Shown piece by piece: positions 1 to 10,306 of a stretch of DNA of 47,971 nt (position 1 is its first letter; each line of letters begins with the position of its first letter). The stretch comes from Nitrospirota bacterium (GTDB taxonomy: Bacteria > Nitrospirota > JACRHL01), in assembly GCA_029858285.1 (NCBI GenBank), contig JAOUFN010000019.1, positions 1 to 47,971 on the forward strand, in the 5' to 3' direction. The notes under the pieces were generated by a model. That model saw only the letters and a program-made list of their open reading frames with translations, ran no database searches and was not told where the DNA came from. Position numbers and translations under genes: made by a program.

Positions 1-361
1 TCCCCCTGCCAGTGCCACCGTTCGACGACAAACTATACGTGACGGCTATTCCAGCCGGTCCCACGCGGGACAAATCCGATCAGTCACTTTCCGCATCACG
101 TGCCGTGCGCACAGCACCTCCCTTTCCCCCCCGTTGGGGGGGAAAGGGCTGGGGATAGGGGGGGCCGGAATCGACGTGGGAGAAAACCCGGACGTGGGGG
201 TGCGGGGCCGCCGCCCCCTTTCGCTCCCCCGGCTGGATGGACACTGCCTGTCGCTCAAGGGGCTGAACGCCGCTTCTGCGCCCTTGAAAGGGTCTTCGCC
301 AATGCGGTGGGGACGGGGGCGAAAACCGCATATTTGCCATCTGGAAGGGCCGGAATCGGTT
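1..361. other. Non-coding stretch 3' of cysS
   Basis: No convincing gene is seen here. The stretch holds a perfect GC-rich hairpin at 120-148 (listed separately) and a small CCCTT/AAGGG dyad near 284-295. It lies downstream of cysS on the minus strand, but no hairpin followed by a T-run is present, so no clear intrinsic terminator for cysS can be named. Confidence 0.6.
120..148. repeat. Perfect 13-bp inverted repeat with 3-nt loop
   Basis: The arms are CCCTTTCCCCCCC (120-132) and GGGGGGGAAAGGG (136-148) around the loop GTT. There is no adjacent T-run. The form resembles dispersed intergenic palindromes (REP-like). Only one copy was recognised in this window, so calling it a dispersed repeat is inference. 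Confidence 0.6.
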
Positions 362-2053
362 TTACCCCTTCGGCAGCCACTCCCAGGTGGTGCCCTCGGG
401 GCCGTCCATCAGCGATACCCCCTCGGCGATGAGTTCGTCGCGGATGGCGTCGGAACGATTGAAATCCTTGGCGCGCCGGGCCGCGTTGCGCTCGATGATG
501 CGCTTTTGAATGTCCTCGTCGCTCAGGGCGATGGTCACCGGGCGGATCACCAGATCCTCCGCCGTCAGCGTCAGCAGTTGCAGCCCCAGAACCAGGTCGT
601 AGAGCGTCGCCAGCCCCAGGGTGTCCGCCGCCGACAGGCGCTTGTCGGCCACCAGTTCGTTCAGGTGCGCCAGCGCCTGGGGGGTGTTGAGGTCGTCGGA
701 CACGGCCTCGTCCAGTTTGTCCAGCCACGGCCGGGCCGCCGGGCTGAGGTGGCCGGTGAGTTTTTCCGCCGCCAGTTGGAACAGCCGCGACACGTCCGCG
801 CCCGGAAACCCCCCGTTTGCCGCCAGCCGGTTGGTGTGGGCGATCAGGGCAAACAGCGGGGCGGTGTTGCCGCGGATCAGCACCGGGTTGGAAAAGGTTT
901 CCAGCGCCGCCCCCACCAGCCGCGCCGTCTCGTCCGGCGGCGGGGGGCCGTCCTCCAGCTTGTGCAGCAGGTCGTCGAGGGAGGCGGAAAGGGTGTCGGC
1001 CTCCGGCCCCTTGTCTTGCAGGGTGGCCACCCGCAGCAGCAGGCGCTTCAGGCCCGCGCGCGCCGCCACCAGCGCGTCCCAGCCGAACACCAGCGGCTTG
1101 CGGTAGTGGGCCTGAAGGCAGAAGTAGCGGTACACCAAAGGATGGATGCCCTGATCGATCAGGGTTTGCAGGCGCAGAAAACCGCCCCTGGACTTGGACA
1201 TCTTGTCCTCGCCCAGCACCAGAAACTCGTTGTGCAGCCAGAAATTGGCGCCGCTGTGGGCATGGCCGGTGAAGCCCTGATTCTGCGCCACCTCGTTGAC
1301 GTGGTGGACCTGGCGGTGGTCGATGCCGCCGGTGTGAATATCGAAGGGCGCGTCGAGCAGGTCGATGCTCATCACCGAGCATTCCAGATGCCAGCCGGGG
1401 GCGCCCGTGCCCCAGGGGCTGTCCCACTCCATCAGGCGTTTGCTGTCGGCGGGGGATTTTTTCCACAGGCAGAAATCGGTGGCGTGGCGCTTGCCTTCCA
1501 CCATCTCCACACGCGCCCCGGCCTCCTGCCCGGCCACGTCCAGGCAGCCCAGTTTGCCGTAGTCGGCCACGCTGTGGGTGTCGAAGTAGAGGCCGTCGCC
1601 GATGGTGTAGGTGTGGCCGTCGGCCTCGAGCTTTCGGGCGAAGGCGATCATCTGCTGGATGTAGTCGGTGGCCTTCGGCTCGTGATCGGGGGGGAGGATG
1701 CCCAGATTGCGCACGTCGGCGTGGAAGGCGTCGGTGTAGTAGCGGGCGATGTCCCACACCGTTTTGTGCTCGCGGGCGGCGGCCTTTTCCATCTTGTCGT
1801 CGCCCACGTCGGCGTCGCTGGTGAGGTGGCCCACGTCGGTGATGTTCATCACCTGGGTGACGTCGAGGCCCTTGAACATCAGCGCCCGGCGCAGGGAGTC
1901 GGTGAACACATAGGCGCGCAGGTTGCCCAGGTGGGCGTAGTTGTAAACCGTGGGGCCGCAGGAGTAGATCCGCGCCTGACCGGGGTGGACGGGCGCGAAG
2001 GTTTCGGGTTGACGGCCCATGCTGTTGAACAGGACCAGCGGACGGCCGCGCAT
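362..2053 (-). CDS. cysS: Cysteinyl-tRNA synthetase
   Basis: Class I aminoacyl-tRNA synthetase that charges tRNA-Cys in the cytoplasm. The HIGH-type motif appears as HLGN in YNYAHLGNLRAYVFTD near the N-terminus, after the zinc-ligand stretch YSCGPT; WHLECS carries another zinc-type cysteine, and KMSKS is present in EDKMSKSRGG. The segment GGIDHRQVHHVNE replaces the more usual GGIDLxFPHHENE. The C-terminal part is the helical anticodon-binding and DALR-like region. At about 563 residues it is longer than the roughly 460 of the E. coli enzyme. The ATG at 2053 follows GGGAGAG at good spacing; an upstream in-frame ATG at 2089 lacks one. The gene sits 73 bp after the flavoprotein gene in the same direction and is probably cotranscribed. 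Confidence 0.95.
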   Translation of the reverse strand: MRGRPLVLFNSMGRQPETFAPVHPGQARIYSCGPTVYNYAHLGNLRAYVFTDSLRRALMFKGLDVTQVMNITDVGHLTSDADVGDDKMEKAAAREHKTVWDIARYYTDAFHADVRNLGILPPDHEPKATDYIQQMIAFARKLEADGHTYTIGDGLYFDTHSVADYGKLGCLDVAGQEAGARVEMVEGKRHATDFCLWKKSPADSKRLMEWDSPWGTGAPGWHLECSVMSIDLLDAPFDIHTGGIDHRQVHHVNEVAQNQGFTGHAHSGANFWLHNEFLVLGEDKMSKSRGGFLRLQTLIDQGIHPLVYRYFCLQAHYRKPLVFGWDALVAARAGLKRLLLRVATLQDKGPEADTLSASLDDLLHKLEDGPPPPDETARLVGAALETFSNPVLIRGNTAPLFALIAHTNRLAANGGFPGADVSRLFQLAAEKLTGHLSPAARPWLDKLDEAVSDDLNTPQALAHLNELVADKRLSAADTLGLATLYDLVLGLQLLTLTAEDLVIRPVTIALSDEDIQKRIIERNAARRAKDFNRSDAIRDELIAEGVSLMDGPEGTTWEWLPKG

Positions 2054-2126
2054 GTGCTCTCCCTGTGGTGGTGACGCAAATTGAATCAAATGCCGGGCAC
2101 AAGGATACGGCCCGCGCCGCTCCGAA

Positions 2127-3308
2127 TCAAACTGCCCCGGGTCCGGCCCGGTGGCCCGCCTGGCGGTGGGCGGGGAGGCGGGTGCGCAGGAACACGGCGT
2201 GGTGCAGCACTTCGCGCCAGGTGAGGGCGCCGGCCATGACGTCGGTCACCCGTTCACACAGGGATTGGCCGAAGTGGCGAAAGACCTCCTCGGTCAGGCG
2301 TGGCCAGAGGTGCAGCAACCCGGCGCAGCGGCGCGCGGCGGCCAGTTCCGGCAGCATGTGGGTTTGCACCAGATGGGTATAGTGGCGCCCGGCGCGCTGG
2401 GGGTTTCCGCCTGCTTCCAGAATGGCACGGGCGGCGAATTTACCCGACTCCAGCGCCCCGGAGATGCCCTCGCCGGTGACCGCCTCCGCCAGCCCCGCCG
2501 CGTCGCCGGTGAGCAGCACGCCGTGGGCCGCGAACGGCCCGGCCCCCGGATGCACGGGGATACGGTGGCCGTGGCGTTCCGCCTTGCGGGGGGCGATGCC
2601 CAGTTCCGCCAGGTAGCGCCCCAGTATGGCGTTCAGATCGCAGCGGCCGGGGCGGCCCCGAAACAGCCCCACCGACAGGTGATCGCGTTTGGGAAAAACC
2701 CAGCCGTAGCCGTGGGGGACGGCGCCTACATCGAAGCGGGCGGTGCCGGAAAAGCGCGCCAGAATTGCGTCCGGCACGGTGATCTCCCACTCCACGGCGG
2801 GTCCCATCAGCGGGGAGAGGGGGCGGACGGCGCGCGCCGACACCCCGCCCACGCCGTCGGCGGCGACCACCAGCGGGGCGGTAAACACCCCCCGGTCGGT
2901 GGTCACGGTCACGCCACGGGGGCTTGGGGCCACGCCGGTCACGCGGGTTTTGTCGTGCAGCCCGGCCCCCGCCGCCACCGCCCATTCCGTCAGGGCGTAA
3001 TCGAGGCGCGCACGCATGGTCATGCACACGATGGGCACCGCCCGTGCGGCGGTAAACGCCAGACCGGTTCCGGACAGGTGCAACCCGGCACGGCGGCAGT
3101 CCACCTCGATGGTGGCGCTTGCCGCCTCCGGCAGCAGGGCCACGGCCTTGCCCACCAGACCGCCGCCACAGGTTTTGTAGCGGGGCAGGGGCTCGCGCTC
3201 CAGCAGCAGCACGCGCAGCCCGGCCTTGGCCAGGTCGTGGGCGGCCATGCAGCCGGCGGGTCCGGCGCCGACCACCAGGACATCGTATGGAGAAGCGGCC
3301 TGCGTCAT
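2127..3308 (-). CDS. Geranylgeranyl reductase family FAD-dependent oxidoreductase
   Basis: Flavoprotein of the GGR/ChlP family, which saturates isoprenoid chains or acts as a related FAD monooxygenase-like reductase. The N-terminus has the dinucleotide-binding motif VVGAGPAGCMAAHDLAKAG followed by LLLERE. The family signature RYKTCGGGLVGKA follows it, and the second FAD motif LLTGDAAGLAEAVTGEGI lies in the C-terminal half. The ATG at 3308 (MTQAASPYDV) places the FAD motif at the usual distance; an upstream in-frame start at 3353 would add 15 unlikely residues. Length about 393 is normal for the family. The substrate cannot be read from the sequence. It is divergent from cysC and upstream of cysS; no functional link to either is apparent. 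Confidence 0.85.
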   Translation of the reverse strand: MTQAASPYDVLVVGAGPAGCMAAHDLAKAGLRVLLLEREPLPRYKTCGGGLVGKAVALLPEAASATIEVDCRRAGLHLSGTGLAFTAARAVPIVCMTMRARLDYALTEWAVAAGAGLHDKTRVTGVAPSPRGVTVTTDRGVFTAPLVVAADGVGGVSARAVRPLSPLMGPAVEWEITVPDAILARFSGTARFDVGAVPHGYGWVFPKRDHLSVGLFRGRPGRCDLNAILGRYLAELGIAPRKAERHGHRIPVHPGAGPFAAHGVLLTGDAAGLAEAVTGEGISGALESGKFAARAILEAGGNPQRAGRHYTHLVQTHMLPELAAARRCAGLLHLWPRLTEEVFRHFGQSLCERVTDVMAGALTWREVLHHAVFLRTRLPAHRQAGHRAGPGAV

Positions 3309-3401
3309 CCGGCCATGGTGCCCGAGGCAGACTTGCCGTGTACAGCGGCGCATCCTCGTCGCTGGAACACGGTGGGGTTTTTGCGGGCGGTGTGGGTTCG
3401 G

Positions 3402-3430
3402 TTGACACTTTGCCCCGCCTTCAGTACCTT
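3402..3430 (+). promoter_or_regulatory. Candidate sigma70 promoter for cysC
   Basis: A perfect -35 TTGACA (3402-3407) is followed after 17 nt by TACCTT (3425-3430). Transcription would start near 3437, leaving a leader of about 85 nt before cysC. The -10 is weaker than consensus. Confidence 0.5.
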
Positions 3431-3522
3431 CCCCATGTGTGTCGGGGTGTGTTTTGCTGCGTGTTCTGCCGCTTTCGCCATCGCCTCGCTGTGTATTTTG
3501 TATCTCCAGACCGGTGTTTTTG

Positions 3523-4155
3523 ATGTCCCAGAATCAGCCTGAAGATCAGCCAAAAGCCGACCGCAATTTGACCTGGCACCATGGCCTGATCACCCGTGCC
3601 GATCGCGCCCGTTTCAACGGCCACAAGAGCGGGGTGATCTGGATGACCGGCTTTTCGGCCTCCGGCAAGAGCACACTGGCCCACGCCATGGAAAAATTGC
3701 TGTTCGAGAAGCGCATCCGTGTGTATGTGCTGGACGGCGACAACGTGCGGCACGGCCTCAACCGTGACCTGGGATTTTCTTCCGAGGAGCGTCAGGAAAA
3801 CCTGCGCCGCGTGGCCGAGGTCTCCAAGCTGTTCTGTGACGCCGGACTGGTGGTGTTTACCGCCTTCATCAGCCCCTACATCAAGGACCGTGAACTGGCC
3901 CGCGCCGCCATTGGTGAGGACTTTCACGAGGTGTACGTCAAATGCTCCCTGGAGGAGTGCGAGCGGCGCGACCCCAAGGGCATCTACAAAAAGGTCCGTG
4001 CCGGACAGATTGCCAAATTCACCGGTATCTCCGACCCCTACGAGCCCCCAGTCAATCCGGACCTGGTGCTGGAAACCGACCGTTTTTCCCTGGATGAGTG
4101 CGCCAGCCAGTTTTTGGCCTACCTGCGCAGCAAGGGTCTGGTTCGGGAGGACTAG
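3523..4155 (+). CDS. cysC: Adenylylsulfate (APS) kinase
   Basis: Phosphorylates APS at the 3' position with ATP to give PAPS, the sulfuryl donor of sulfotransferases. The P-loop GFSASGKST is at residues 43-51, followed by the family signatures LDGDNVRHGLNRDLGF and FISPYIKDRELAR. Length about 210 matches a single-domain CysC; there is no CysN fusion and no sulfate-reduction gene nearby. The ATG at 3523 was chosen because translation from an upstream in-frame start at 3439 would overlap the promoter. It begins a plus-strand polysaccharide cluster, and two sulfotransferases lie at its far end (21293-22882), so its likely job is supplying PAPS for glycan sulfation. That link is inference; a role in general sulfur assimilation is the alternative. 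Confidence 0.93.
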   Translation: MSQNQPEDQPKADRNLTWHHGLITRADRARFNGHKSGVIWMTGFSASGKSTLAHAMEKLLFEKRIRVYVLDGDNVRHGLNRDLGFSSEERQENLRRVAEVSKLFCDAGLVVFTAFISPYIKDRELARAAIGEDFHEVYVKCSLEECERRDPKGIYKKVRAGQIAKFTGISDPYEPPVNPDLVLETDRFSLDECASQFLAYLRSKGLVRED

Positions 4156-5463
4156 TTGCGCGTTTCCCTGATCGAAAAACTTCGCCGCCGGGAGGCTGTG
4201 ATCGGGGTGATCGGGCTGGGTTATGTGGGGCTGCCCCTGGTGCGGCGCTATCTGGACGTGGGGTACAAGGTGCGCGGCTTCGACGTGGACCCGGCCAAGC
4301 CCGCCGCCCTGCACGCAGGAACCCGCTACATTGAACACATCGATCCGGCTCCCCTGTTGGCCGCGGTGCGCGAGGGGCGCCTGGACGCCACCACGGAATA
4401 CGGTCGGGTGGCGGAGTGCGACGCCATCATCCTGTGCGTGCCGACGCCGCTCACCGAACACCGGGAGCCCGATCTGTCCTATGTGATCGGCTCCGCCGAG
4501 TCGGTAATCCCCCACATGCGCCCCGGACAGGTGCTGTCGCTGGAGAGCACCACCTATCCGGGCACCACCGACGAAGAACTTTTGCCGCGTCTGGAAGCGG
4601 CTGGATTCGCCGTAGGCACCGAGGTGTTCCTGGTCTATTCTCCGGAGCGCGAGGATCCGGCCAACCCGAATTTTTCCACCCGTACCATCCCCAAGGTGGT
4701 GGGAGGCGTTACCGCCGCCTGCCTGGAGGTGGGGGTGGCGCTGTATGGCCAGATCATCGACACCGTGGTGCCGGTGTCGTCCGCCCGCGCCGCGGAGATG
4801 ACAAAAATCCTCGAAAACACCTACCGGGCGGTGAACATCGCCCTGGTGAACGAACTCAAGCTGGTGGCCGAGCGCATGGGGGTGGACATTTTCGAGGTGA
4901 TCCGCGCCGCCGCCACGAAACCGTTCGGCTTCACGCCGTTCTTCCCCGGTCCCGGACTGGGCGGCCACTGCATCCCCATCGATCCGTTCTATCTTACCTG
5001 GAAGGCCCGGGAATACGGGGTAAACACCCGCTTCATTGAACTGGCGGGAGAAGTGAACACCGCCATGCCCACGCACGTGGTGGAGCGCATCGCCGAGGCC
5101 CTCAACGACCGGGGCAGGGCGGTGCGGGGGGCACGGGTGCTAGTGCTGGGCGTGGCCTACAAGAAGAATGTGGACGACATGCGTGAGTCCCCCAGCGTGG
5201 TCATCATCGAACAATTGCTGGGGCGGGGCGCCCATGTGGAATATGCCGACCCCCATGTGCCGAACATTCCGCCCATGCGCAAGCACTGCCTCGAAATGTC
5301 CGCCACCCCTCTGAATTCCGAGACACTCAGTCACTTTGACTGTGTGTTGGTGGCCACCGATCACGACCGTTTCGACTGGGAGTTGATCCGCCTCCACGCC
5401 CCGTTGATCGTGGATGCGCGTGGCCGCTTTGTGGCTGACGGTGCCAGGATTTACCGGGCCTGA
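4156..5463 (+). CDS. UDP-GlcNAc/UDP-sugar 6-dehydrogenase
   Basis: NAD-dependent oxidation of the C6 hydroxyl of a UDP-hexose or UDP-HexNAc to the uronate, a precursor for capsule or O-antigen. The Rossmann motif GLGYVGLPL starts at residue 20. The active-site cysteine is C272 in [20 protein letters not shown], and the C-terminal UDP-binding domain has [15 protein letters not shown]. The pattern resembles the WbpA/TviB branch (UDP-GlcNAc 6-dehydrogenase) more than UDP-glucose dehydrogenase, by recall of the motif and not by search. The start is a TTG directly after the cysC stop, preceded by GGGAGG, so the two genes are translationally linked. Length 435 is normal. Confidence 0.9.
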   Translation: MRVSLIEKLRRREAVIGVIGLGYVGLPLVRRYLDVGYKVRGFDVDPAKPAALHAGTRYIEHIDPAPLLAAVREGRLDATTEYGRVAECDAIILCVPTPLTEHREPDLSYVIGSAESVIPHMRPGQVLSLESTTYPGTTDEELLPRLEAAGFAVGTEVFLVYSPEREDPANPNFSTRTIPKVVGGVTAACLEVGVALYGQIIDTVVPVSSARAAEMTKILENTYRAVNIALVNELKLVAERMGVDIFEVIRAAATKPFGFTPFFPGPGLGGHCIPIDPFYLTWKAREYGVNTRFIELAGEVNTAMPTHVVERIAEALNDRGRAVRGARVLVLGVAYKKNVDDMRESPSVVIIEQLLGRGAHVEYADPHVPNIPPMRKHCLEMSATPLNSETLSHFDCVLVATDHDRFDWELIRLHAPLIVDARGRFVADGARIYRA

Positions 5464-5528
5464 CCAAAACCCCCGGTTTGTGGTGGGTATTGCCGGTAAC
5501 CAGGTATCCCGTCGACATTCGGAAGCGG

Positions 5529-5557
5529 TTGACAGGGTGGGGGATTCGGGGTATGTT
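5529..5557 (+). promoter_or_regulatory. Promoter upstream of gmd, with overlapping dyad
   Basis: The -35 TTGACA (5529-5534) and -10 TATGTT (5552-5557) are separated by 17 nt, within the 184-bp gap between the UDP-sugar dehydrogenase and gmd. A dyad GTTCA-TACTC-TGAAC at 5555-5569 overlaps the -10 and the predicted start near 5564 and could be an operator. This would give the large downstream block its own promoter. Confidence 0.6.
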
Positions 5558-5647
5558 CATACTCTGAACACGTGGAATGCAGGAGTGTTTGTGCGCCGGG
5601 GTCGCGCTCGGCGTCAGCCGGTATGTCCCGCAGGGAAGGAGTAGCTC

Positions 5648-6706
5648 GTGGCCAGCAAAGACAAGGTGGCACTGATTACCGGCATCACCGGCCAGGACGG
5701 TTCGTACCTGGCGGAACTGCTGCTGGGCAAGGGATATCAGGTGCACGGCATCATCCGCCGCGCGTCCAGCTTCAACACCCAGCGCATCGACCACATTTAC
5801 CGCGATCCGCACCTGCCCGGCGCGCAGTTGTTCCTGCACTATGGCGACCTGTCGGACGGCTCGAACCTGCGCAACATCATCGAACGCTGCAAGCCCGACG
5901 AGGTCTACAACCTGGGGGCGCAGTCCCACGTCAAGGTGAGTTTCGAGGAGGCGGTTTATACCGCCGACGTGGACGCCGTGGGCACCCTCCGCCTGCTGGA
6001 GGCGCTGCGCGATTACCGTGAGCGCACCGGTCACGAGGTGCGCTTTTATCAGGCGTGTTCCTCCGAGATGTACGGCAAGGTGCGCGAGACGCCGCAGACC
6101 GAAACCACCCCGTTCCACCCGCGCAGCCCCTATGCCGTGTCAAAGGTTTTTGGCTACTGGCAGACGGTGAACCACCGCGAGGCGTATGACATGTTCGCGG
6201 TCAACGGCATCCTGTTCAACCACGAATCGCCCCGCCGTGGCGAGACCTTCGTGACCCGCAAGATCACCCGCGCCGCCACCCGCATCAAGCTGGGGCTGCA
6301 GGAAAAGCTCTTTTTGGGCAACATGGACGCCAAGCGCGACTGGGGATTTGCCGGTGATTACGTCGAGGCCATGTGGCGCATGCTGCAGCACGACACGCCG
6401 GACGACTTTGTCGTTGCCACCGGCAAGACATACGCGGTACGCGAATTTGTCGAAAAGGTGTTCGGGCGCCTGGAACTGGATTGGAAGCAGTCCGTGGAGA
6501 TTGATCCGCGCTATTTCCGGCCCGCCGAGGTGGACCTGCTGCTGGGCGATCCGTCCAAGGCCCAAAAAGTGCTGGGCTGGACCCCCACTGTGGACCTGGA
6601 CGGGCTGGTGGAGATGATGATCGAAAGCGACATGGAACTGGCCCAGCGTGAGAAAATCCTGGTGAAGGCCGGGCACCGGATCGGCGATCTGCGGCACCAC
6701 GAATGA
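5648..6706 (+). CDS. gmd: GDP-mannose 4,6-dehydratase
   Basis: Converts GDP-D-mannose to GDP-4-keto-6-deoxy-D-mannose, the first step to GDP-L-fucose. It is an extended SDR fold with the N-terminal motif [15 protein letters not shown] and NADP-site residues [11 protein letters not shown]. The catalytic segment is SSEMYG with YAVSK, and the family block [22 protein letters not shown] is present. The GTG at 5648 is preceded by AAGGAG. Length 352 is near the family norm. The stop overlaps the fcl start by 4 bp (ATGA), which supports a coupled two-enzyme pathway. A promoter lies at 5529-5557. Confidence 0.95.
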   Translation: MASKDKVALITGITGQDGSYLAELLLGKGYQVHGIIRRASSFNTQRIDHIYRDPHLPGAQLFLHYGDLSDGSNLRNIIERCKPDEVYNLGAQSHVKVSFEEAVYTADVDAVGTLRLLEALRDYRERTGHEVRFYQACSSEMYGKVRETPQTETTPFHPRSPYAVSKVFGYWQTVNHREAYDMFAVNGILFNHESPRRGETFVTRKITRAATRIKLGLQEKLFLGNMDAKRDWGFAGDYVEAMWRMLQHDTPDDFVVATGKTYAVREFVEKVFGRLELDWKQSVEIDPRYFRPAEVDLLLGDPSKAQKVLGWTPTVDLDGLVEMMIESDMELAQREKILVKAGHRIGDLRHHE

Positions 6707-7671
6707 GCGGGCTGTCTCCATCGGTCCGGGTGTTCGTGGCCGGCCACCGGGGCATGGTGGGGGCGGCGCTGGTGCGGCGGCTGAGCGCCGCCGGGTTCAA
6801 ACACATCCTCACGCATTCCCGTACGGAACTTGATTTGACCAATCAGGCGGCGGTGGACGCATTTTTCGTCGCAGAGCGGCCCGACGTGGTGTTTCTGGCT
6901 GCCGCCAAGGTGGGTGGCATCCTGGCCAACAGCACCTATCCGGCCGAATTCATCCGCGACAACCTGGCGATCCAGGATAACGTGATCCACGCGGCGTGGA
7001 AGGCCGGGGTGCGACGGCTGGTGTTTCTGGGGTCGTCGTGCATCTATCCGCGCGACTGCCCGCAGCCGATGCGCGAAGAACACCTGTTAACCGGCCCGCT
7101 GGAACCCACCAACGCCCCCTACGCGGTGGCCAAGATCGCGGGCATCGCCATGTGCGAGGCGTACAACCGGCAATACGGCACCGACTACATCGCGGTGATG
7201 CCCACGAACCTGTATGGCGCGGGCGACAATTACGACCTGAGCGGCTCCCATGTGCTGCCCGCTATGATCCGCAAGTTCACCGAGGCCAGAGAGCGCGGCG
7301 ACGCCACGGTCACCCTGTGGGGTTCGGGCACTCCGCGCCGCGAATTTCTGCATGTGGACGACCTGGCGGACGCCTGCCTGTTCCTGGCCGAGCGGGTGCA
7401 CGCGGACCACGGGGGTATGCCGCTCATCAACGCCGGGTGGGGCAAGGACATCTCCATCCGTGAACTGGCGGAACTGGTTCAAAAAATCACTGGCTTTAGC
7501 GGTGATATCGTGTGGGACGCCTCGAAGCCCGACGGCACCCCGCGCAAGCTGCTGGATACGTCAAAGCTGACCGCGCTGGGCTGGACGCCCAGGATCGGCC
7601 TGGAGGACGGCGTGCGCCAGTCGGCGGCCGATTTTCACGCGGAGCGGGAGAAGGGCACGGTCCGGGCGTGA
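6703..7671 (+). CDS. fcl: GDP-L-fucose synthase
   Basis: Epimerase/reductase that turns GDP-4-keto-6-deoxymannose into GDP-L-fucose using NADPH. Seen motifs are [16 protein letters not shown] at the N-terminus, [24 protein letters not shown] and the catalytic YAVAK. Length 322 is typical. It overlaps gmd by 4 bp and the transporter permease by 4 bp. Related enzymes make other deoxysugars from the same intermediate, but the AAKVGGI and NxxxP blocks favour the Fcl/WcaG type. Confidence 0.93.
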   Translation: MSGLSPSVRVFVAGHRGMVGAALVRRLSAAGFKHILTHSRTELDLTNQAAVDAFFVAERPDVVFLAAAKVGGILANSTYPAEFIRDNLAIQDNVIHAAWKAGVRRLVFLGSSCIYPRDCPQPMREEHLLTGPLEPTNAPYAVAKIAGIAMCEAYNRQYGTDYIAVMPTNLYGAGDNYDLSGSHVLPAMIRKFTEARERGDATVTLWGSGTPRREFLHVDDLADACLFLAERVHADHGGMPLINAGWGKDISIRELAELVQKITGFSGDIVWDASKPDGTPRKLLDTSKLTALGWTPRIGLEDGVRQSAADFHAEREKGTVRA

Positions 7672-8510
7672 GTCAGCCACAAGCACCAGCCGTCGAGCGG
7701 GTGATCGAACCGCCGCGCGGGTTCATGCCGATCAATTTTCGTGAGTTGTGGGATTACCGGGAGCTGTTTCTGATCCTGGTGTGGCGCGATGTATCGGTGC
7801 GCTACAAACAGTCGATGCTGGGGGTGTTGTGGGCGATTCTGGCACCACTTATCACCATGACTATCTTCACCGTTATTTTCGGGCGGGTGGCGAAAATTCC
7901 CACGAATGGTATCCCGTACCCCATTTTTTCATTTTCCGGGCTGCTGCCGTGGCTGTTTTTTGCTCAGGCGCTCCAAGTTTCATCCGCCAGCATGGTGGCG
8001 GAGCGTAACCTGATTACCAAGGTCTATTTTCCGCGAATCATCTTGCCCGCAGCGGCCACGCTGGCACCCCTGGTGGATTTTCTGATCGCCTGCCTGATCC
8101 TGGGGGCGATGATGGTGTATTACGGTTTTGTACCCACCTGGCATGCCCTTTATCTGATCCCGCTGTGCGTGCTGTGGGCGCTGGCCACGGCGCTTGGGGT
8201 GGGCTTCTGGCTGGGGGCGCTCAACGTTTATTTCCGTGACGTCAAGATGATCATCCCGTTCCTGATTCAGGTGTGGATGTTTGCCTCGCCAGTGGTCTAT
8301 CCCGCGTCGCTGTTCCCGCAAAAATGGCAATGGTTGTACGGTCTTAACCCCATGGCCGGGGTGATCGAGGGATTTCGCTGGGCCATGCTGGGGCAGGGGG
8401 TGGCTCCCGGCCCGGTGGTGCTGGCTTCTGTGCTGGTGTCGGTTCTGCTGCTGGGCGGCGGAGTGTATTTTTTCCGCCGCATGGAGCGGTCGTTTGCGGA
8501 TGTGGTGTAA
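7668..8510 (+). CDS. Polysaccharide ABC exporter, permease (Wzm/KpsM type)
   Basis: ABC-2 type inner-membrane permease that, with the ATPase encoded next, exports a lipid-linked glycan. The first about 35 residues are polar, with family features [26 protein letters not shown]. Then come about six hydrophobic segments, beginning with the conserved [26 protein letters not shown] near the fourth segment is typical. The GTG at 7668 overlaps the fcl stop (GTGA) and gives about 280 residues, the usual size. It implies an ABC-dependent rather than a Wzx/Wzy pathway for this glycan. Confidence 0.92.
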   Translation: MSQPQAPAVERVIEPPRGFMPINFRELWDYRELFLILVWRDVSVRYKQSMLGVLWAILAPLITMTIFTVIFGRVAKIPTNGIPYPIFSFSGLLPWLFFAQALQVSSASMVAERNLITKVYFPRIILPAAATLAPLVDFLIACLILGAMMVYYGFVPTWHALYLIPLCVLWALATALGVGFWLGALNVYFRDVKMIIPFLIQVWMFASPVVYPASLFPQKWQWLYGLNPMAGVIEGFRWAMLGQGVAPGPVVLASVLVSVLLLGGGVYFFRRMERSFADVV

Positions 8511-8516
8511 CAGTCG

Positions 8517-9773
8517 ATGATTCACGTTGAGGGCATCGGCAAGCGGTACCGGCTGGGTGTGGCGCGTCAGGACACCTTGCGGGACACACTGGCCCACTGG
8601 GCCGGAAAGGTTTTCCGGAAGGGAGAAGGTACAGGTGGGCAAGACTCGTTCTGGGCCTTGAAGAACGTCAGCTTCGACGTGGCCGAGGGCGAGGTGGTGG
8701 GGATTATCGGCAAGAACGGTGCGGGCAAGAGCACACTGCTCAAGATTTTGTCACGCATTACGCCGCCCACCGAGGGGCGGATTCGCCTAAAGGGGCGGGT
8801 GGCCAGCCTGCTGGAGGTGGGCACGGGGTTTCACCCGGAGCTTTCGGGCCGTGACAACATCTTCATGAACGGCGCGATTCTGGGCATGACGCGCAGGGAG
8901 ATTCAGCAAAAATTCGACGAAATCGTCGCCTTTTCCGAGGTGGAGAAATTTCTGGACACGCCGGTAAAGCGGTACTCCTCCGGCATGTATGTGCGTCTGG
9001 CGTTTGCCGTGGCCGCACACCTGGAGCCGGAGATATTGGTGGTGGACGAGGTGCTGGCGGTAGGTGATGCGGAGTTTCAGCGCAAGTGCCTGGGTAAGAT
9101 GGGTGAGGTGGCCCAAGGTGGGAGGACCGTGCTGTTTGTCAGCCACAACATGGGCATGATCAGTGCCCTGTGCGATCGGGTGGTTTACCTGCAAAACGGA
9201 TCTGTGCGCGAGATCGGAGCGCCGGAGGCGACCATCCATTCGTATATGGGTACCGAGTTCCAGCGGGTGGCCGTGCGGCCCGTGGTACCGGAGCAACACC
9301 TGCGCGGCGATGGCACTGCCCATATCCGTGAGGTGCGGATTCACGCCACTGATGGCGCGCCGCGCAACCAGTTCAATTTGTTCGAGCCGTTCCGGATTAC
9401 CTACACAGTGCAGGTGGACCAGACCGAAAAGCTGAAGGACGTGACCTTCTGGACGCTGTTTTACGGTGACGATGGGGCGGTGATCGCCAGTACCTTTCAG
9501 CGCGATACCGGTACCACAATGACTATCCCCCCGGAAGGGGGGGAGGTGACCGTTTCCGTTGATCCGAACTATTTTCTGCCGGGCATTTACAGCGTTTCCG
9601 CCGGGGCTTTTACCCGTAGCAACACCTTTGTGGACTGGGCCGACCATGTGATCGTGTTCGAGATTCTGGCGGCGCGGCTGGACGGCCAGAAACACGACAA
9701 CCGTTTGGGCCGGGTGTCGTTCCCGTTGAACTGGAGCATGGAGAAGGCGGGCAATGCTGTCTCCGGTGATTAA
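8517..9773 (+). CDS. Polysaccharide ABC exporter, ATPase with C-terminal glycan-binding domain (Wzt type)
   Basis: Nucleotide-binding subunit of the exporter. Walker A is GKNGAGKST at residues 65-73, the signature region is [14 protein letters not shown], Walker B is [15 protein letters not shown], and the switch histidine is in LFVSHN. Residues from about 255 to the end form an extra domain after the NBD, matching in position and size the Wzt C-terminal domain that in O-antigen exporters recognises the modified non-reducing terminus. Length 418 fits a two-domain Wzt rather than a short KpsT. The gene overlaps the following acyltransferase by 20 bp. The neighbouring methyltransferases are candidates for making the terminal cap; that is inference. 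Confidence 0.92.
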   Translation: MIHVEGIGKRYRLGVARQDTLRDTLAHWAGKVFRKGEGTGGQDSFWALKNVSFDVAEGEVVGIIGKNGAGKSTLLKILSRITPPTEGRIRLKGRVASLLEVGTGFHPELSGRDNIFMNGAILGMTRREIQQKFDEIVAFSEVEKFLDTPVKRYSSGMYVRLAFAVAAHLEPEILVVDEVLAVGDAEFQRKCLGKMGEVAQGGRTVLFVSHNMGMISALCDRVVYLQNGSVREIGAPEATIHSYMGTEFQRVAVRPVVPEQHLRGDGTAHIREVRIHATDGAPRNQFNLFEPFRITYTVQVDQTEKLKDVTFWTLFYGDDGAVIASTFQRDTGTTMTIPPEGGEVTVSVDPNYFLPGIYSVSAGAFTRSNTFVDWADHVIVFEILAARLDGQKHDNRLGRVSFPLNWSMEKAGNAVSGD

Positions 9774-10299
9774 CGGGGTAATCCGTAGCCTCGAGTGGCT
9801 GGTGTCGCCTCTGGTGAGCACCCGTACCGGACGGTCCATTGTCGTGGCGTCCGGCAGTGCGTACAAACGCATCAAAACGCGCTATTACCAAGCGTCTTTC
9901 GGAGCCTGCGCGGATGACGTGACACTCTATTTTCCACTGTGGATATTTCCCCCGCACAACCTGTTTATCGGGCGTGACGTCCATATCAGTGCCTACGTCC
10001 ACATCCTGGCCCACGAGCGGGTGGAGATTGGTAACCATACAATCATTGCGTCGGGCGTTACCATCACCACCGCCACCCACGATTACAGGGTGGAGTTGAT
10101 GCGATCCCGGAGGGTCAACAAGCCGGTTATCATCGGTGACAACGTCTGGATCGGCGCGGGCGCGATTATCCTGCCGGGAATTACGGTGGGATCCGGGGCG
10201 GTGATCGGCGCCGGTGCCGTGGTGACCCGGAACGTGCCGGAGAATGCGGTCGTGGCCGGGGTTCCGGCGCGGGTCATCCACGAAAATCGGCTTGCATGA
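9754..10299 (+). CDS. LbH-family O-acyltransferase
   Basis: Left-handed beta-helix (hexapeptide repeat) acyltransferase of the WcaF/maltose-acetyltransferase type, which usually O-acetylates a sugar with acetyl-CoA. The hexapeptide region runs from about residue 65 ([16 protein letters not shown]) to the end. It includes [25 protein letters not shown] and the conserved GVPARVI near the C-terminus. Length 181 is normal. It overlaps the Wzt gene and is followed closely by a methyltransferase gene. The acceptor sugar is unknown. Confidence 0.85.
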   Translation: MLSPVINGVIRSLEWLVSPLVSTRTGRSIVVASGSAYKRIKTRYYQASFGACADDVTLYFPLWIFPPHNLFIGRDVHISAYVHILAHERVEIGNHTIIASGVTITTATHDYRVELMRSRRVNKPVIIGDNVWIGAGAIILPGITVGSGAVIGAGAVVTRNVPENAVVAGVPARVIHENRLA

Positions 10300-10306
10300 T
10301 GGTGAG

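Noticed and set aside
134-2074. Long plus-strand open frame opposite cysS
   Set aside because: The minus strand encodes a full cysteinyl-tRNA synthetase with HIGH and KMSKS motifs. The plus-strand product is repetitive Arg/Gln/Gly/Val and is a GC-rich shadow.
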